64,000 nucleotides of DNA, taken from contig NZ_JAAIVF010000008.1 in NCBI RefSeq assembly GCF_029589495.1, positions 124,001 through 188,000 on the forward strand. The letters are read 5' to 3'. The translations under genes were made by a program, and so were the position numbers. The notes under the pieces were generated by a model, which did not search any database, was not told the origin of the DNA, and saw only the letters and a program-made list of their open reading frames with translations. Positions within the stretch are counted from its first letter, which is position 1. Every line of letters begins with the position of its first letter. Positions 18,329-26,891 of this stretch are shown here, piece after piece. This DNA is from Speluncibacter jeojiensis. GTDB taxonomy: Bacteria; Actinomycetota; Actinomycetes; Mycobacteriales; Mycobacteriaceae.

Positions 18329-19186
18329 ATGAAATCCGTGCTGCAGCAGGCCGAATGGAGAGTTCTGGTGTCGGCGACCGTCGCCGTTGTCGCCGCATCC
18401 GCCGCCTGTGCCGGTGCGGCGGCGTTCCCGGCGCACGCAGTGCCGGCGTCCTGCGCGGACCCGGTGCTGCTGGTGCACGACATGGGCCGTAGCGGCGCCG
18501 AATGGGCGTCGATGCGCTCGCGGCTCGAGCGTGCCGGTCACTGCGTCGACGACTTCACCTACGGCCCGGCCCTGCCGGCGGCGGGCGCGGCTGTGCCGGT
18601 CGCCGGGCTTGGCTCCCTCGAGGATGCAGCCCGCGAGGTCGGCGACCGGATCGCCGCCCTGCGGGCACGCAGCGGTGCACGGCAGGTCGACGTCGTCGCG
18701 CACGGCGCCGGCGCGCTGGCCGTCGACCGTCACCTGCAGCGGTCGGCGACGCCGCGGGAGGTGCGCTCGCTGATCGCGATCGGGCCGATGTGGCGCGGCA
18801 CCGCGATCGCCGGGTTGGCAGACGCGGAGAAGATCAGCAGGTCCCTCGGCACCTACGACACGGTGCTGCGCATGGAACGTCCGCTGGTCGACCCGTTGTG
18901 TGCGGGTTGCCGAGAGCTCATCGCCGGATCGGACTTCCTCGAGGGCCTGGAGCGGCGCGGGACGGTGGTGCCGGGGGTGCGGTACGTCAACGTCATCAGC
19001 ACGGCCGACGGGCTGGTCCAGCCGGCGCTGTCGGCGGCGTTGCCGGGCATGACATCCCGGCTCGTCCAGCAGGTCGCGCCGGTCGACGCGGTCGGCCACT
19101 TCGGCATGGTCGACGATCCGGTAGTGCAGCGGATGGTGATCGACGCCCTCGGCACCGGGAGTCCGACTGGCCGCGCGGCGCGGTGA
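18329..19186 (+). CDS. Secreted lipase-like alpha/beta-hydrolase fold protein lacking the nucleophile Ser
   Basis: A 285-aa secreted protein: signal peptide (about residues 1-33, ending AHA-VPA), then a fold resembling class 2 lipases/triacylglycerol lipases (DPVLLVHDMG oxyanion region, late STADGLVQP and VGHFGMVDDP supplying Asp and His). The nucleophile elbow reads VVAHGAGAL where GHSxGG is expected, so the Ser is replaced by Gly and normal hydrolase activity is unlikely. Four Cys residues suggest disulfides. I chose the ATG at 18329 with AGGAAA upstream; ATGs at 18302 and 18308 overlap the inverted repeat. It is divergent from the multicopper oxidase. Confidence 0.8.
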   Translation: MKSVLQQAEWRVLVSATVAVVAASAACAGAAAFPAHAVPASCADPVLLVHDMGRSGAEWASMRSRLERAGHCVDDFTYGPALPAAGAAVPVAGLGSLEDAAREVGDRIAALRARSGARQVDVVAHGAGALAVDRHLQRSATPREVRSLIAIGPMWRGTAIAGLADAEKISRSLGTYDTVLRMERPLVDPLCAGCRELIAGSDFLEGLERRGTVVPGVRYVNVISTADGLVQPALSAALPGMTSRLVQQVAPVDAVGHFGMVDDPVVQRMVIDALGTGSPTGRAAR

Positions 19187-19217
19187 CCTCGACAATGGTG
19201 GTTCCCGAGGTGGTGTT

Positions 19218-19252
19218 TTCGGATGGTGCTGTTTCGGATGATGATTCGGATG
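19218..19252. repeat. Three direct copies of TTCGGATG upstream of the TetR gene
   Basis: TTCGGATG occurs at 19218, 19233 and 19245 in the 108-bp gap between the lipase-like gene and the tetR gene. Spacing is 15 and 12 bases. It could be a regulator site or a simple local expansion; no matching copy was noticed near the other operon promoters. Confidence 0.4.
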
Positions 19253-19294
19253 GCGGTGGCAGTGGTGGTGTCGACGAGTGGGAAGTGATCGCAG

Positions 19295-19894
19295 ATGGGC
19301 GTGAAGAACCCGGTGACCGGCTCCGCGCGTGGACGCCGCGGGCGCGGACGTTCGGATACCCGGCTCAGCCTGGGCGACTGGACGGCGGCCGCTTTGGACC
19401 TGCTTGTCCGCGAGGGCGTTTCGGCGGTCAAGATCACCCGGCTGTGTGACGACCTCGGGGTCACCAAGGGCAGCTTCTATTGGCATTTCGCGGATCTGAA
19501 CGCGCTGATGGAGGCCGTCGCGGATCGATGGTGCGCCGAACAGCACGAGGCGGTGCGGGTCGTGGCGCAGCTGCAGGCACTGCCGGTCGACGTGCGGCTC
19601 GAGAAGATGGCCGAACTGCTGATGGAGCAGCAGGCGTGGGCGGTCCAGTTGGTGGTCCGGGACTGGGCGACCGGCAACGAGCAGGTCGCGGCGTCGGTGC
19701 GGGAGATGGACCAGCAGATCTTCGAGGTCGTGCGCGGCGCACTGCTCGGGCTCGGGTTCGACGCGGAGCAGGCGCGGCTGCGCGCGGGCGTGCTGGTGTA
19801 CGCGGGCATCGGGTTCGTGTTCGGCCGCACCAGCCTGCCCACTCCGACCGCAGCCGAACTCGACGCGATCATGGAGATCCTCACGACGCGGTGA
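19295..19894 (+). CDS. TetR/AcrR family transcriptional regulator
   Basis: A 199-aa TetR-family regulator. After a basic N-terminal extension (residues 1-22, rich in Arg/Gly), the helix-turn-helix occupies about residues 30-75, with the family hallmark VTKGSFYWHFADLNALMEAV. The C-terminal ligand domain is not diagnostic. It lies downstream of the lipase-like gene and about 1 kb from the palindrome at 18281-18307, so it is the best local candidate to control the mce/oxidase operon; a hydrophobic pathway compound would be a plausible inducer. Confidence 0.9.
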   Translation: MGVKNPVTGSARGRRGRGRSDTRLSLGDWTAAALDLLVREGVSAVKITRLCDDLGVTKGSFYWHFADLNALMEAVADRWCAEQHEAVRVVAQLQALPVDVRLEKMAELLMEQQAWAVQLVVRDWATGNEQVAASVREMDQQIFEVVRGALLGLGFDAEQARLRAGVLVYAGIGFVFGRTSLPTPTAAELDAIMEILTTR

Positions 19895-20017
19895 CGTCGG
19901 GCCGCGTCTCGAAACGGTCTCGGCTACCACACAATCGACGTGTCGTGTGAGGGTTCGCACATCCTGCGTCTAAGGTTCCTCTCAGGAATCCGTCCGCCCC
20001 GGCGAAAGGAACTCGAC

Positions 20018-20320
20018 ATGGCGACTGCTGTTTCCAAGACGCTCGTCTGGGGTGTGCTCATCGCCGCCCTCGTGGGGGCGGGGCTCGGCGTGGCCGAGCT
20101 GCACGTGGTGTGGACGGTGTTCTGCCTGATCGCCGCGTCGGTGTCGGCGCTGGTGCTGCTTTCGAGCCGGGCGCGGGCCCGCGAGGCGGCCGCTGCCGCG
20201 ACGGCGACCGCGGCCGCAGTGGCCTCGGCGGCCGCGTCTGCGGCGTCGTCTGCGGCCTCCGCCACCGCCGCTGTTGCCGCGGAGTCCGTCACCCCCAGCG
20301 CCGAGCCCGAGTCGGCCTGA
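20018..20320 (+). CDS. Small membrane protein with Ala-rich tail
   Basis: A 100-aa protein with two hydrophobic segments (about residues 8-26 and 29-48), a short basic Arg-rich turn, then a long Ala/Ser/Thr tail ending in an acidic Pro-Glu stretch. The start at 20018 has AAAGGA seven bases upstream. I recognise no family. The tail would lie in the cytoplasm by the positive-inside rule, since the Arg cluster follows the second segment. Confidence 0.7.
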   Translation: MATAVSKTLVWGVLIAALVGAGLGVAELHVVWTVFCLIAASVSALVLLSSRARAREAAAAATATAAAVASAAASAASSAASATAAVAAESVTPSAEPESA

Positions 20321-20379
20321 ATCTGCCGCGTGCCCGGATTTCTGCCACAGTGGAGTTCAGCTGTGGTCGAGGAGGGCCG

Positions 20380-21576
20380 ATGACTGATGATGCGCGGGAT
20401 CTGTGGGATCCCGACGAGATCGCGGTCCGCAAGCAACGCACCGCCGCGCAGGTCCGGTCCTGGTGTGACCGGGCGGTTCTGGACGGCCGACACCCCGAGC
20501 TGTCCGACACCGCCGCCGTGCTGGTCGCCGCGGGATATCTCGACGAGCCGCTGCGCGCGGTGCTCGCCGCCCGCCGCCGCGCCGGCCGGACCCTGCCCGG
20601 GATCGGCGGTTTCGCCGCGCTGCGGCTGATCTCCGACGAACACCGGCGGGTGCGCGTCAAGCTCGACGGCCCGCGGCCGGTCCCCGGACAGTTGCTGCTC
20701 AAGTACCGCGCCGGCGAGTTGGGCAAGCGGCTCCAGATGATGCGGTCGGCGTTCGTGATGTCCGGCGCCCACTACGCCAACGGGGTGCGGGCGGTGCGCC
20801 GGGACCGCCGCGACGGCCTTCACCTGGACCTGCCCCAGCGGGAGGCGCTGTTCGCCGCGCTGCAGCGCACGCCGACCCCGCAGGCCTCGCTGCGCTGGGA
20901 TGTCGCCGGTCACGCGGCGCTGCTCGGCACGGTCGACCGGCTGGCACAGGTGTGGCAGGATCTGCGCGGCGCCGCCGGCTCACCGATCCCGGATCTGCGT
21001 GCGCGGGCGGCCGATCCACGACAGGCGCGGTTCGCGGACGGCTACGAGACGCTGCTCTATCTGGCCGGCGCCCTCTACGACCGCATCGACGGATCGCCCG
21101 CATGGCACTCGGATCACTTTGTGATGCAACGGGTCCAGTTGGACCTCGCCGAGGAGCTGACCCAGATCGCGGTCGACACGGTGGCGTTGCGCGGGCTGCT
21201 CGCCGAACTCGACGCGGTGCAGCGGTCGGCGCGCGATCAACGCACCCGCGAGCAGGTCGACGCCCGGCGCGACGCGCTGCGGCCGGTGTGGAACCAGCTG
21301 ATCGAGCGGGTCGCGGCGCTGGTCCGCATCGCCGAGCTGCTCACCCGCGCGGAGGAGCAGTTGCGGTCGATCACTGCCATCGAGCGCACGATGAGCCTGG
21401 ACAGCCGCATCGACGATCTCATCGCGCGGTCGGGGAACCGGGAGCTGTCGGCGGAGAACACCCACAACGTCGGCGACCAGTTCGGCGACCTCGACGCGCT
21501 GATGGGGGCGTATCAGAGCGTGCTCGCGGGCGACATCGTCGCTTTGACCGCGCGCACCGACCGGTGGACGCCGTGA
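20380..21576 (+). CDS. Hypothetical protein, 398 aa
   Basis: An unrecognised soluble protein of 398 aa. It opens with an acidic/charged region, has a basic Arg-rich middle (about residues 85-150) and a helical second half rich in Gln/Glu/Arg (about 250-340) that could form a coiled coil. No signal peptide, transmembrane segment or catalytic motif is visible. The ATG at 20380 follows a GGAGGG site at the right distance. It is followed by a convergent lytic transglycosylase gene. Confidence 0.75.
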   Translation: MTDDARDLWDPDEIAVRKQRTAAQVRSWCDRAVLDGRHPELSDTAAVLVAAGYLDEPLRAVLAARRRAGRTLPGIGGFAALRLISDEHRRVRVKLDGPRPVPGQLLLKYRAGELGKRLQMMRSAFVMSGAHYANGVRAVRRDRRDGLHLDLPQREALFAALQRTPTPQASLRWDVAGHAALLGTVDRLAQVWQDLRGAAGSPIPDLRARAADPRQARFADGYETLLYLAGALYDRIDGSPAWHSDHFVMQRVQLDLAEELTQIAVDTVALRGLLAELDAVQRSARDQRTREQVDARRDALRPVWNQLIERVAALVRIAELLTRAEEQLRSITAIERTMSLDSRIDDLIARSGNRELSAENTHNVGDQFGDLDALMGAYQSVLAGDIVALTARTDRWTP

Positions 21577-21618
21577 CGATCTGACGGACGTGTCCGAGTG
21601 CGGGCCGATCGGTGCGGG

Positions 21619-22482
21619 TCAGATCTTCGGCAGCGAGTCCACCAGCGGGGCGATGCCGGTGGCGTACCCGGTCGACCAGGCGAGCACGTTGGCGACGTAG
21701 GCCATCGAGTGGTTGTAGCGCAGGATCGCGTGGGTCTGGCCGCCGATGTCGCGCAGGTTCTCCCCGCCCGAGCACAGGTACTTGCCGGCGGTCAGCGCGG
21801 CGTCGTAGATGTTCTGCGGGTTCGCCCCGGGCGCGGCGTAGGCCGCCCATGTGGTCGGCATGAACTGCATCGGTCCTTCGGCGCGGGCGTAGCCGCTGCC
21901 GTCGGTGATGATTTCGTTGCCGGGTAGCGAACCGTCGAGCGCCGGGCCGTAGATGGGCGTGAGCATGGTGCCGTGCTCGTCGAACTGGCCGCCGTTGCCC
22001 TGATTCGACTCGATCCGGCCGATCCCGGCGAGCACCGTCCACGGCAGCCCGCAGGCGGGATCCTGCTGGGAGAGCGCGCGTTCCGCGCTGTGGTACGCGT
22101 CGTAGGCGAGGCCGGGGATGCCGTCCTGCGGCGCGTTGCTGACCGGCGGCGCCGCGACGGGGGCCGGCGCCGCGGCCGGAGCGGGCGCGGCGACCGGCGC
22201 CGACGCCTGGTGGGTCGCCGCGGCCGACTTCACGGCGGCGACCGCCACCGCGGCCGCGGCCGGCGGGGCCTGTTGGTCGGCGGGCATCTGCACGGCGTCG
22301 CCGGCCAGCCCCACCGTCCAGGTGTTGTGGACCGGTGCAGCCGACGGCCGGCCGTGTCCGGCGGCGGTCGTGGCGCCGATGGTGATCAGCCCGGCCGGCA
22401 CGACGAGAGCCATCGCGACGGCGGCGCTGCGCTGCCGCTGCGGAGCCGGCTTGCGGTGGCGTCCCACGCTGTGTCGTCCCAC
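21619..22482 (-). CDS. Secreted lytic murein transglycosylase (SLT fold)
   Basis: A 287-aa exported protein: basic N-terminus, hydrophobic helix (about residues 20-42), a long Ala/Pro/Val-rich linker (about 70-120), then an SLT/lysozyme-like domain. The catalytic Glu is in GIGRIESNQG (about residue 160), followed by GPMQFMPTTW, the usual transglycosylase signature. It should cut peptidoglycan outside the membrane. GGAGGA lies upstream of the start at 22482. Its long 5' region contains an interrupted palindrome and a CRP-like site. Confidence 0.9.
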   Translation of the reverse strand: MGRHSVGRHRKPAPQRQRSAAVAMALVVPAGLITIGATTAAGHGRPSAAPVHNTWTVGLAGDAVQMPADQQAPPAAAAVAVAAVKSAAATHQASAPVAAPAPAAAPAPVAAPPVSNAPQDGIPGLAYDAYHSAERALSQQDPACGLPWTVLAGIGRIESNQGNGGQFDEHGTMLTPIYGPALDGSLPGNEIITDGSGYARAEGPMQFMPTTWAAYAAPGANPQNIYDAALTAGKYLCSGGENLRDIGGQTHAILRYNHSMAYVANVLAWSTGYATGIAPLVDSLPKI

Positions 22483-22560
22483 GGATTCCTCCTGTCGCCC
22501 CGCCTCGGCGAGGCGATCACTGGAAAAGACGCGCCGACGCTACATGGAAAAGATATGCAA

Positions 22561-22590
22561 CCGTTATTCGATCGTGATCGTTTGTAACGG
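22561..22590. promoter_or_regulatory. Nested inverted repeat upstream of the lytic transglycosylase gene
   Basis: CCGTTA (22561-22566) pairs with TAACGG (22585-22590), and inside it CGATC (22569-22573) pairs with GATCG (22576-22580). It lies about 80-110 bases before the transglycosylase start, where an operator or promoter would be expected. Two copies of TGGAAAAGA (22521 and 22545) lie between it and the gene. Confidence 0.5.
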
Positions 22591-22780
22591 GGTTGCGTCG
22601 GCGGCACGGCGCGACGGAGGGGCGGCGTCGGCGTGGGAGGGGCGACGGGTGGCGTCGCCGCTCGGGCGAGGCATGGCAATTGCGCTGGTCGGCCGGGCGC
22701 CGGGCGGGGCCGGGTGGCGTTCGCGGGCGGGCGATGGCCGGTGCGTGACCCCGCGGGTTGCGTGCCGTGCGGTCACGAAA

Positions 22781-22796
22781 TGTGAATCGGGTCACA
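22781..22796. promoter_or_regulatory. Possible CRP-family binding site
   Basis: TGTGA-ATCGGG-TCACA matches the CRP consensus TGTGA-N6-TCACA exactly. It lies about 300 bases upstream of the lytic transglycosylase and 115 bases upstream of the riboswitch on the other strand. In Mycobacterium tuberculosis the CRP homologue regulates the cell-wall gene rpfA, a parallel but not proof. The rest of the gap (22597-22780) is GC-rich and shows nothing else I can name. Confidence 0.45.
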
Positions 22797-22894
22797 TGAG
22801 GTCGGGCTGGGCGTTTCCGGCCCCCATCGGCGACGGCTTTGCCCACGGACCGTGCGACGCGACCGGACCGTGTCGGTGCCCGGGTCTACTGTGA

Positions 22895-23012
22895 TCTGAG
22901 TTCACGAGAGGCAGTTGTCGGTACCTGGCCGGCTGCCCGGCAACCCCGTCGCCATCGACCGGGGTGCCCCAGGGGAAGAACCGGCCCGTGCCGCTCCCGC
23001 CGCACGGGCAAG
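22895..23012 (+). ncRNA. SAM-IV-like (SAM clan) riboswitch
   Basis: The segment matches the SAM-IV layout by eye. A short outer stem pairs GTTC (22900) with GAAC (22978), followed by ACGAG; helix GGCAG/CTGCC (22910/22933) precedes the invariant CGGCAACCCC; helix CCCCG/CGGGG (22944/22960) precedes TGCCCCAGGGGAAGAACC. A strong 8-bp hairpin (GCCCGTGC 22984-22991 with GCACGGGC 23002-23009) follows, as in SAM-IV RNAs. Such RNAs bind S-adenosylmethionine and normally repress sulfur-metabolism genes. Here the next gene (23053) is unrecognised. Confidence 0.75.
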
Positions 23013-23017
23013 TCGAT

Positions 23018-23032
23018 GGAGGCGGCGCCTCC
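23018..23032 (+). promoter_or_regulatory. Hairpin between riboswitch and gene (expression-platform candidate)
   Basis: GGAGGC (23018-23023) and GCCTCC (23027-23032) form a tight 6-bp stem around GGC. It contains a GGAGG ribosome-binding-like sequence and lies 20 bases before the ATG at 23053, so it may hide that site or act as a terminator stem without a U-tract. Confidence 0.5.
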
Positions 23033-23052
23033 GGACAGGCAGGTGCGGTGAC

Positions 23053-23523
23053 ATGGGTGACCGGTACGACGGCCGCCACCGGGGCGAGAAGAAACGGACC
23101 GAGGAGAAGTGGTGGCCGATCCCACCCGATCGGCGGCGGTTGTGGTGCCAGGTGCTGCTCGACTTCCCACCGATCTGGTACGGGACGTTCCCGATGATCC
23201 ACACCCGGCAGCGGGTGCTCGAGGGCGGCCACACGAACATCACCGAATGGGCCGATCTGGCCGTCCGCGCAGAGGTGGCGGGATTCACCCCGCTCACCTG
23301 GCTGATCTTCCGCCAGGACCTGGGCCGCAACACGCTGGTGGCCGAGTTTCCCGATCACCCCGAACATCGGCAGAAGGTCATGGGCAACCACGGCGTCGAG
23401 CGGACGATCGTCGACCCGGAGGAGTTCCGCGCGTGGCCGCGGTTGTTCGCGGCCGGCTACCGAGCCAGTGAGGCGACGTGGATGATCCTGGCGGGCCAGG
23501 TGCCCGAGGAGTTCGCATGGTGA
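23053..23523 (+). CDS. Hypothetical protein under SAM-IV-like riboswitch
   Basis: A 156-aa soluble protein I do not recognise. It is charged at the N-terminus, then rich in aromatic residues (EEKWWPIPPDRRRLW, FPPIWYGTFP). No signal peptide, metal motif or nucleotide-binding motif is clear. The start at 23053 is the first ATG after the riboswitch and hairpin, though no strong Shine-Dalgarno precedes it. recC follows after 74 bases on the same strand, so the riboswitch could also influence recCBD by read-through. A link to sulfur or SAM metabolism rests on the riboswitch alone. Confidence 0.75.
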   Translation: MGDRYDGRHRGEKKRTEEKWWPIPPDRRRLWCQVLLDFPPIWYGTFPMIHTRQRVLEGGHTNITEWADLAVRAEVAGFTPLTWLIFRQDLGRNTLVAEFPDHPEHRQKVMGNHGVERTIVDPEEFRAWPRLFAAGYRASEATWMILAGQVPEEFAW

Positions 23524-23597
23524 GCGCATCGGCCGGGCTGTCGGGCCGGTGTGGTACTCCTGGTCCGATCCCACGGAACCAGTTGCGAGGAGGCCCC

Positions 23598-26500
23598 GTG
23601 CTGACCCTGCACCGCGCCGAGCGGTCCGACACCCTGGCCGTCACGCTGGGCGAACTGCTCGCGGTACCGCTCGCGGACCCGTTCGCCCGCGAGGTGGTCG
23701 CGGTGCCCGCCAAGGGGGTCGAGCGCTGGCTGACCCAGCACCTGTCCGCCACCCTCGGCGCCCGCACCGCCGACGGGGTGGCGGCGAATATCGAGTTCCC
23801 GTCGCCCACCGCCCTCGTCGACGCCGCTCTCGCGGCCGCCACCGACACCCGCGCGGAGGACGACCCGTGGGCGCCGCAACGGATGCGGTGGTTGCTGCTG
23901 GACATCGTCGATGCGCACCTCGGCGAGCCGTGGTGCGCGGTGCTCGCCCGCCACCTCGGCCACCCCGACCCGGCCGACTTCCGCCGCGGGCGGCGCTACG
24001 GGACGGTTGCGCACCTGACCGAGCTGTTCCGCAGCTACGCCGCTCAGCGTCCCGCGATGCTCGTCGACTGGGCCCGCGGCCACGACACCGACGGCGCAGG
24101 CGCCGAGTTGGGCGACCTCGCCTGGCAGGCGCAGCTGTGGCGCCTGCTGCGGGAACGGATCGGGTCGCCCGGTCCCGCCGAACGCCTCGAGGCGGCCTGC
24201 GCGCGGCTGCGTGACGAACCGGATCTGGTGGATCTGCCCGAGCGGGTGTCGGTGTTCGGCCCGACGCGGTTGACCACCGCGCAGTTGGCGGTGCTCGATG
24301 CGCTCGCGTACCGGCGCGACGTCCACCTGTGGATCGCGCACCACAGCCCGGCGTTGTGGCGGACGCTGTCCGAGTTGCCGGTCGGCCGGCCGCTCGTCAC
24401 CCTGCCTTCCGCCATGGCTCGCGCCGCCGACGACAGTGCGCTGCGGGTGACCCATCCGCTGCTGGCCGCGCTGGGCCGCGACGTGCGTGAGCTGCAACAG
24501 CGGCTGTCCGGCCGCGAGATTCTCGACGAACATCACCGCGGCGCGCCGGCACCGCCGACGCTGCTGGGCAGGCTGCAGTCCGACCTCGTGGCGGATCGTG
24601 CGCCGGTCGCCGGTGCGGTCCCCGACGGCACCGTGCAGATCCACGCCTGTCACGGCCCGGCCCGCCAGGTCGAGGTGCTCCGCGAGTGCCTGCTGCACCT
24701 GTTCCAGCAGGACGAGACACTCGAGCCGCGGGACGTGCTGGTGATGTGCCCGGACGTGGAGACCTACGCGCCGCTGGTGCGCGCCGCCTTCGGTCAGGAC
24801 GAGCACGGCCACCCCGGCCACCGGCTGCGGGTCCGGCTGGCCGATCGCGCACTACACCAGAGCAATCCGGTGCTCGGCGTGGTCGCCGCGCTGCTGGCGC
24901 TGGCCGACGGCCGGGTGGCGGTCAGTCAGGTGCTCGACCTCGCGGCCACCGAACCGGTCCGTCGCAAGTTCCGGTTCACCGATGACGACCTGGAACAGCT
25001 GCAGCAGTGGATGACCGACGCCGGGGCGCGATGGGGGATCGGCAAACGCGAACGGCGCAACTTCGGTCTCGGTGACTTCCCGCAGAACACGCTCGGTGCG
25101 GCACTCGACCGCGTCCTGCTCGGCGCCGCGGCCGACAGCGCGCAGGGACAATGGCTTTCGCTGGCGCTGCCGCTCGACGACGTCGACAGCAACGACATCA
25201 CTCTGACCGGCCGGCTCGCCGAGTTCGTCGACCGGCTCGACGTGTCGCTGCGCGGACTGGCCGGGCCGCAGCCCACGCAGGCCTGGGGGCAGGCGCTGAC
25301 ACGGGCGCTGGACCTGCTCGTCGAGGTCGCCGACCGTGATGCGTGGCAACTGGGACAGGCGCGGCGCGAACTGGCCGCGGCCATCGAGCACGGCGACACC
25401 GCCGAGCTGCGCCTGGCCGACATCCGAGCGATGCTGGGTGCACGGCTGGCCGGCCGCCCCAGCCGCTCGAACTTCCGCACGGGCGAACTGACCGTGTGCA
25501 CGATGGTGCCGATGCGGTCGGTGCCGCACCGGGTGGTCGTGCTGCTCGGCCTCGACGACGAGGTGTTTCCGCGGGTCGCCGGGATCGACGGGGACGACGT
25601 GCTCGCCCGTAACCCGCTGATCGGCGAGCGCGACGCGCGTAGCGAGGACCGGCAGTTGCTGCTCGACGCAGTCTGTGCGGCCGGTGAGCAGCTGCTGTTG
25701 TTCTACACCGGGGCCGACCCGGTCACCGGTGCGCCGCGGCCGCCCGCGATCCCGCTCAGCGAACTGCGTGACGTGCTCGAGGCGATGGTCGGCGCCGACG
25801 CGATGGGTGAGGTCGTGCGGCGGCATCCGTTGCAGCCGTTCGATGCCCGCAACTTCGATGCCGCCGGGCCGTTCAGCTTCGACCGGGCCGCGCTGGCCGG
25901 GGCACAGGCCGCGGCCACCGACGCGGCGCCCGAGCCGCGGCTGCTGCCGGCCGCGTTGTCGCCGCTGCCGCCCGGTGATGTGGACCTGTCCGACCTGGTC
26001 GCGTTCGCCCAGCACCCCACCCAGGAGTTCCTGCGCCAGCGGCTCGGCTTCCGGGTGCCCGACCTCGACGAGGAGATCGACGACACGCTTCCGGTGGAGC
26101 TGGATTCGCTGGCACGCTGGGGAATCGGTCAGCGCATGGTGGACACGCTGCTGGCGGATCCGCGTGACTTCGCATCCGCCTTCGCGGATTTCGGTGCGGC
26201 CGAATGGCGTCGCGGGACGCTGCCGCCGGCGAAGCTCGGTGCGGGTGTGCTGTCGGGCCTCGAGGCCGATGCGCGCGCGGTCGTCACCGCCGGGCACATG
26301 TCAGGGCTACCGGAGACAATCGACATCGACGTCGAACTGGGGGACGGCTGCCGCCTCACCGGAACCGTGGGCGGGGTGTTCGGGGACGTGATCGCGCGCA
26401 GCACCTTCTCCAAGCTCGGCGCGAAGCAGCGGCTGGCCGCCTGGGTTCAGTTGCTCGCGGTCGCGGCGTCGCGGCCGGGGGAGCGCAGTTGGCGGGCGGT

Positions 26501-26891
26501 GACCACCGGCCGCGGGCAGTTCAGCAACCCGACCGCGCAGTCGACGCTGCTCGCGCCCGCCAATGCCCGCGAGCATCTGCTGGCGCTCGTCGCGTTGCGG
26601 GCGCGCGGCCTGTGCGCGCCGCTGCCGTATGCGATCGGCGCCTCGAACATGTATGCCGAGACCCGCCGCGAGGGCAAGTCGGTCTCGATCGCACGCGAGA
26701 ACGCGCGCCGCGCCTGGGAATCGAAGTTCGGCGACGGCGTCGATCGGCACATCACCTACGTCTACGGCGACGAACCGCCGTTCACCGTGGTGACCGACGA
26801 GCCGGATCCGGGTCCGGAGCAGAACGCGTTCGGCGCGCTCGCGCGCGCGGTGTGGGAGCCGCTGCTGGCGGCAGAGAGCATGGGACGTTGA
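23598..26891 (+). CDS. recC: Exodeoxyribonuclease V subunit gamma (RecC)
   Basis: A 1,097-aa RecC protein, the Chi-recognition and scaffold subunit of the RecBCD helicase-nuclease for double-strand break repair and degradation of linear DNA. RecC is an inactive helicase-fold protein; recognisable segments are PFAREVVAVPAKGVERWL near the start and the central GELTVCTMVPMRSVPHRVV block followed by LLGLDDEVFPR. The GTG at 23598 has GAGGAGG just upstream. Its stop overlaps the recB start, and recC-recB-recD is the order known from mycobacteria. Confidence 0.94.
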   Translation: MLTLHRAERSDTLAVTLGELLAVPLADPFAREVVAVPAKGVERWLTQHLSATLGARTADGVAANIEFPSPTALVDAALAAATDTRAEDDPWAPQRMRWLLLDIVDAHLGEPWCAVLARHLGHPDPADFRRGRRYGTVAHLTELFRSYAAQRPAMLVDWARGHDTDGAGAELGDLAWQAQLWRLLRERIGSPGPAERLEAACARLRDEPDLVDLPERVSVFGPTRLTTAQLAVLDALAYRRDVHLWIAHHSPALWRTLSELPVGRPLVTLPSAMARAADDSALRVTHPLLAALGRDVRELQQRLSGREILDEHHRGAPAPPTLLGRLQSDLVADRAPVAGAVPDGTVQIHACHGPARQVEVLRECLLHLFQQDETLEPRDVLVMCPDVETYAPLVRAAFGQDEHGHPGHRLRVRLADRALHQSNPVLGVVAALLALADGRVAVSQVLDLAATEPVRRKFRFTDDDLEQLQQWMTDAGARWGIGKRERRNFGLGDFPQNTLGAALDRVLLGAAADSAQGQWLSLALPLDDVDSNDITLTGRLAEFVDRLDVSLRGLAGPQPTQAWGQALTRALDLLVEVADRDAWQLGQARRELAAAIEHGDTAELRLADIRAMLGARLAGRPSRSNFRTGELTVCTMVPMRSVPHRVVVLLGLDDEVFPRVAGIDGDDVLARNPLIGERDARSEDRQLLLDAVCAAGEQLLLFYTGADPVTGAPRPPAIPLSELRDVLEAMVGADAMGEVVRRHPLQPFDARNFDAAGPFSFDRAALAGAQAAATDAAPEPRLLPAALSPLPPGDVDLSDLVAFAQHPTQEFLRQRLGFRVPDLDEEIDDTLPVELDSLARWGIGQRMVDTLLADPRDFASAFADFGAAEWRRGTLPPAKLGAGVLSGLEADARAVVTAGHMSGLPETIDIDVELGDGCRLTGTVGGVFGDVIARSTFSKLGAKQRLAAWVQLLAVAASRPGERSWRAVTTGRGQFSNPTAQSTLLAPANAREHLLALVALRARGLCAPLPYAIGASNMYAETRREGKSVSIARENARRAWESKFGDGVDRHITYVYGDEPPFTVVTDEPDPGPEQNAFGALARAVWEPLLAAESMGR

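Noticed and set aside
22483-22894. A c-di-AMP (ydaO) riboswitch upstream of the lytic transglycosylase, as seen before some actinobacterial cell-wall genes
   Set aside because: The conserved ydaO core could not be found on the minus strand; only palindromes and a CRP-like site are visible.
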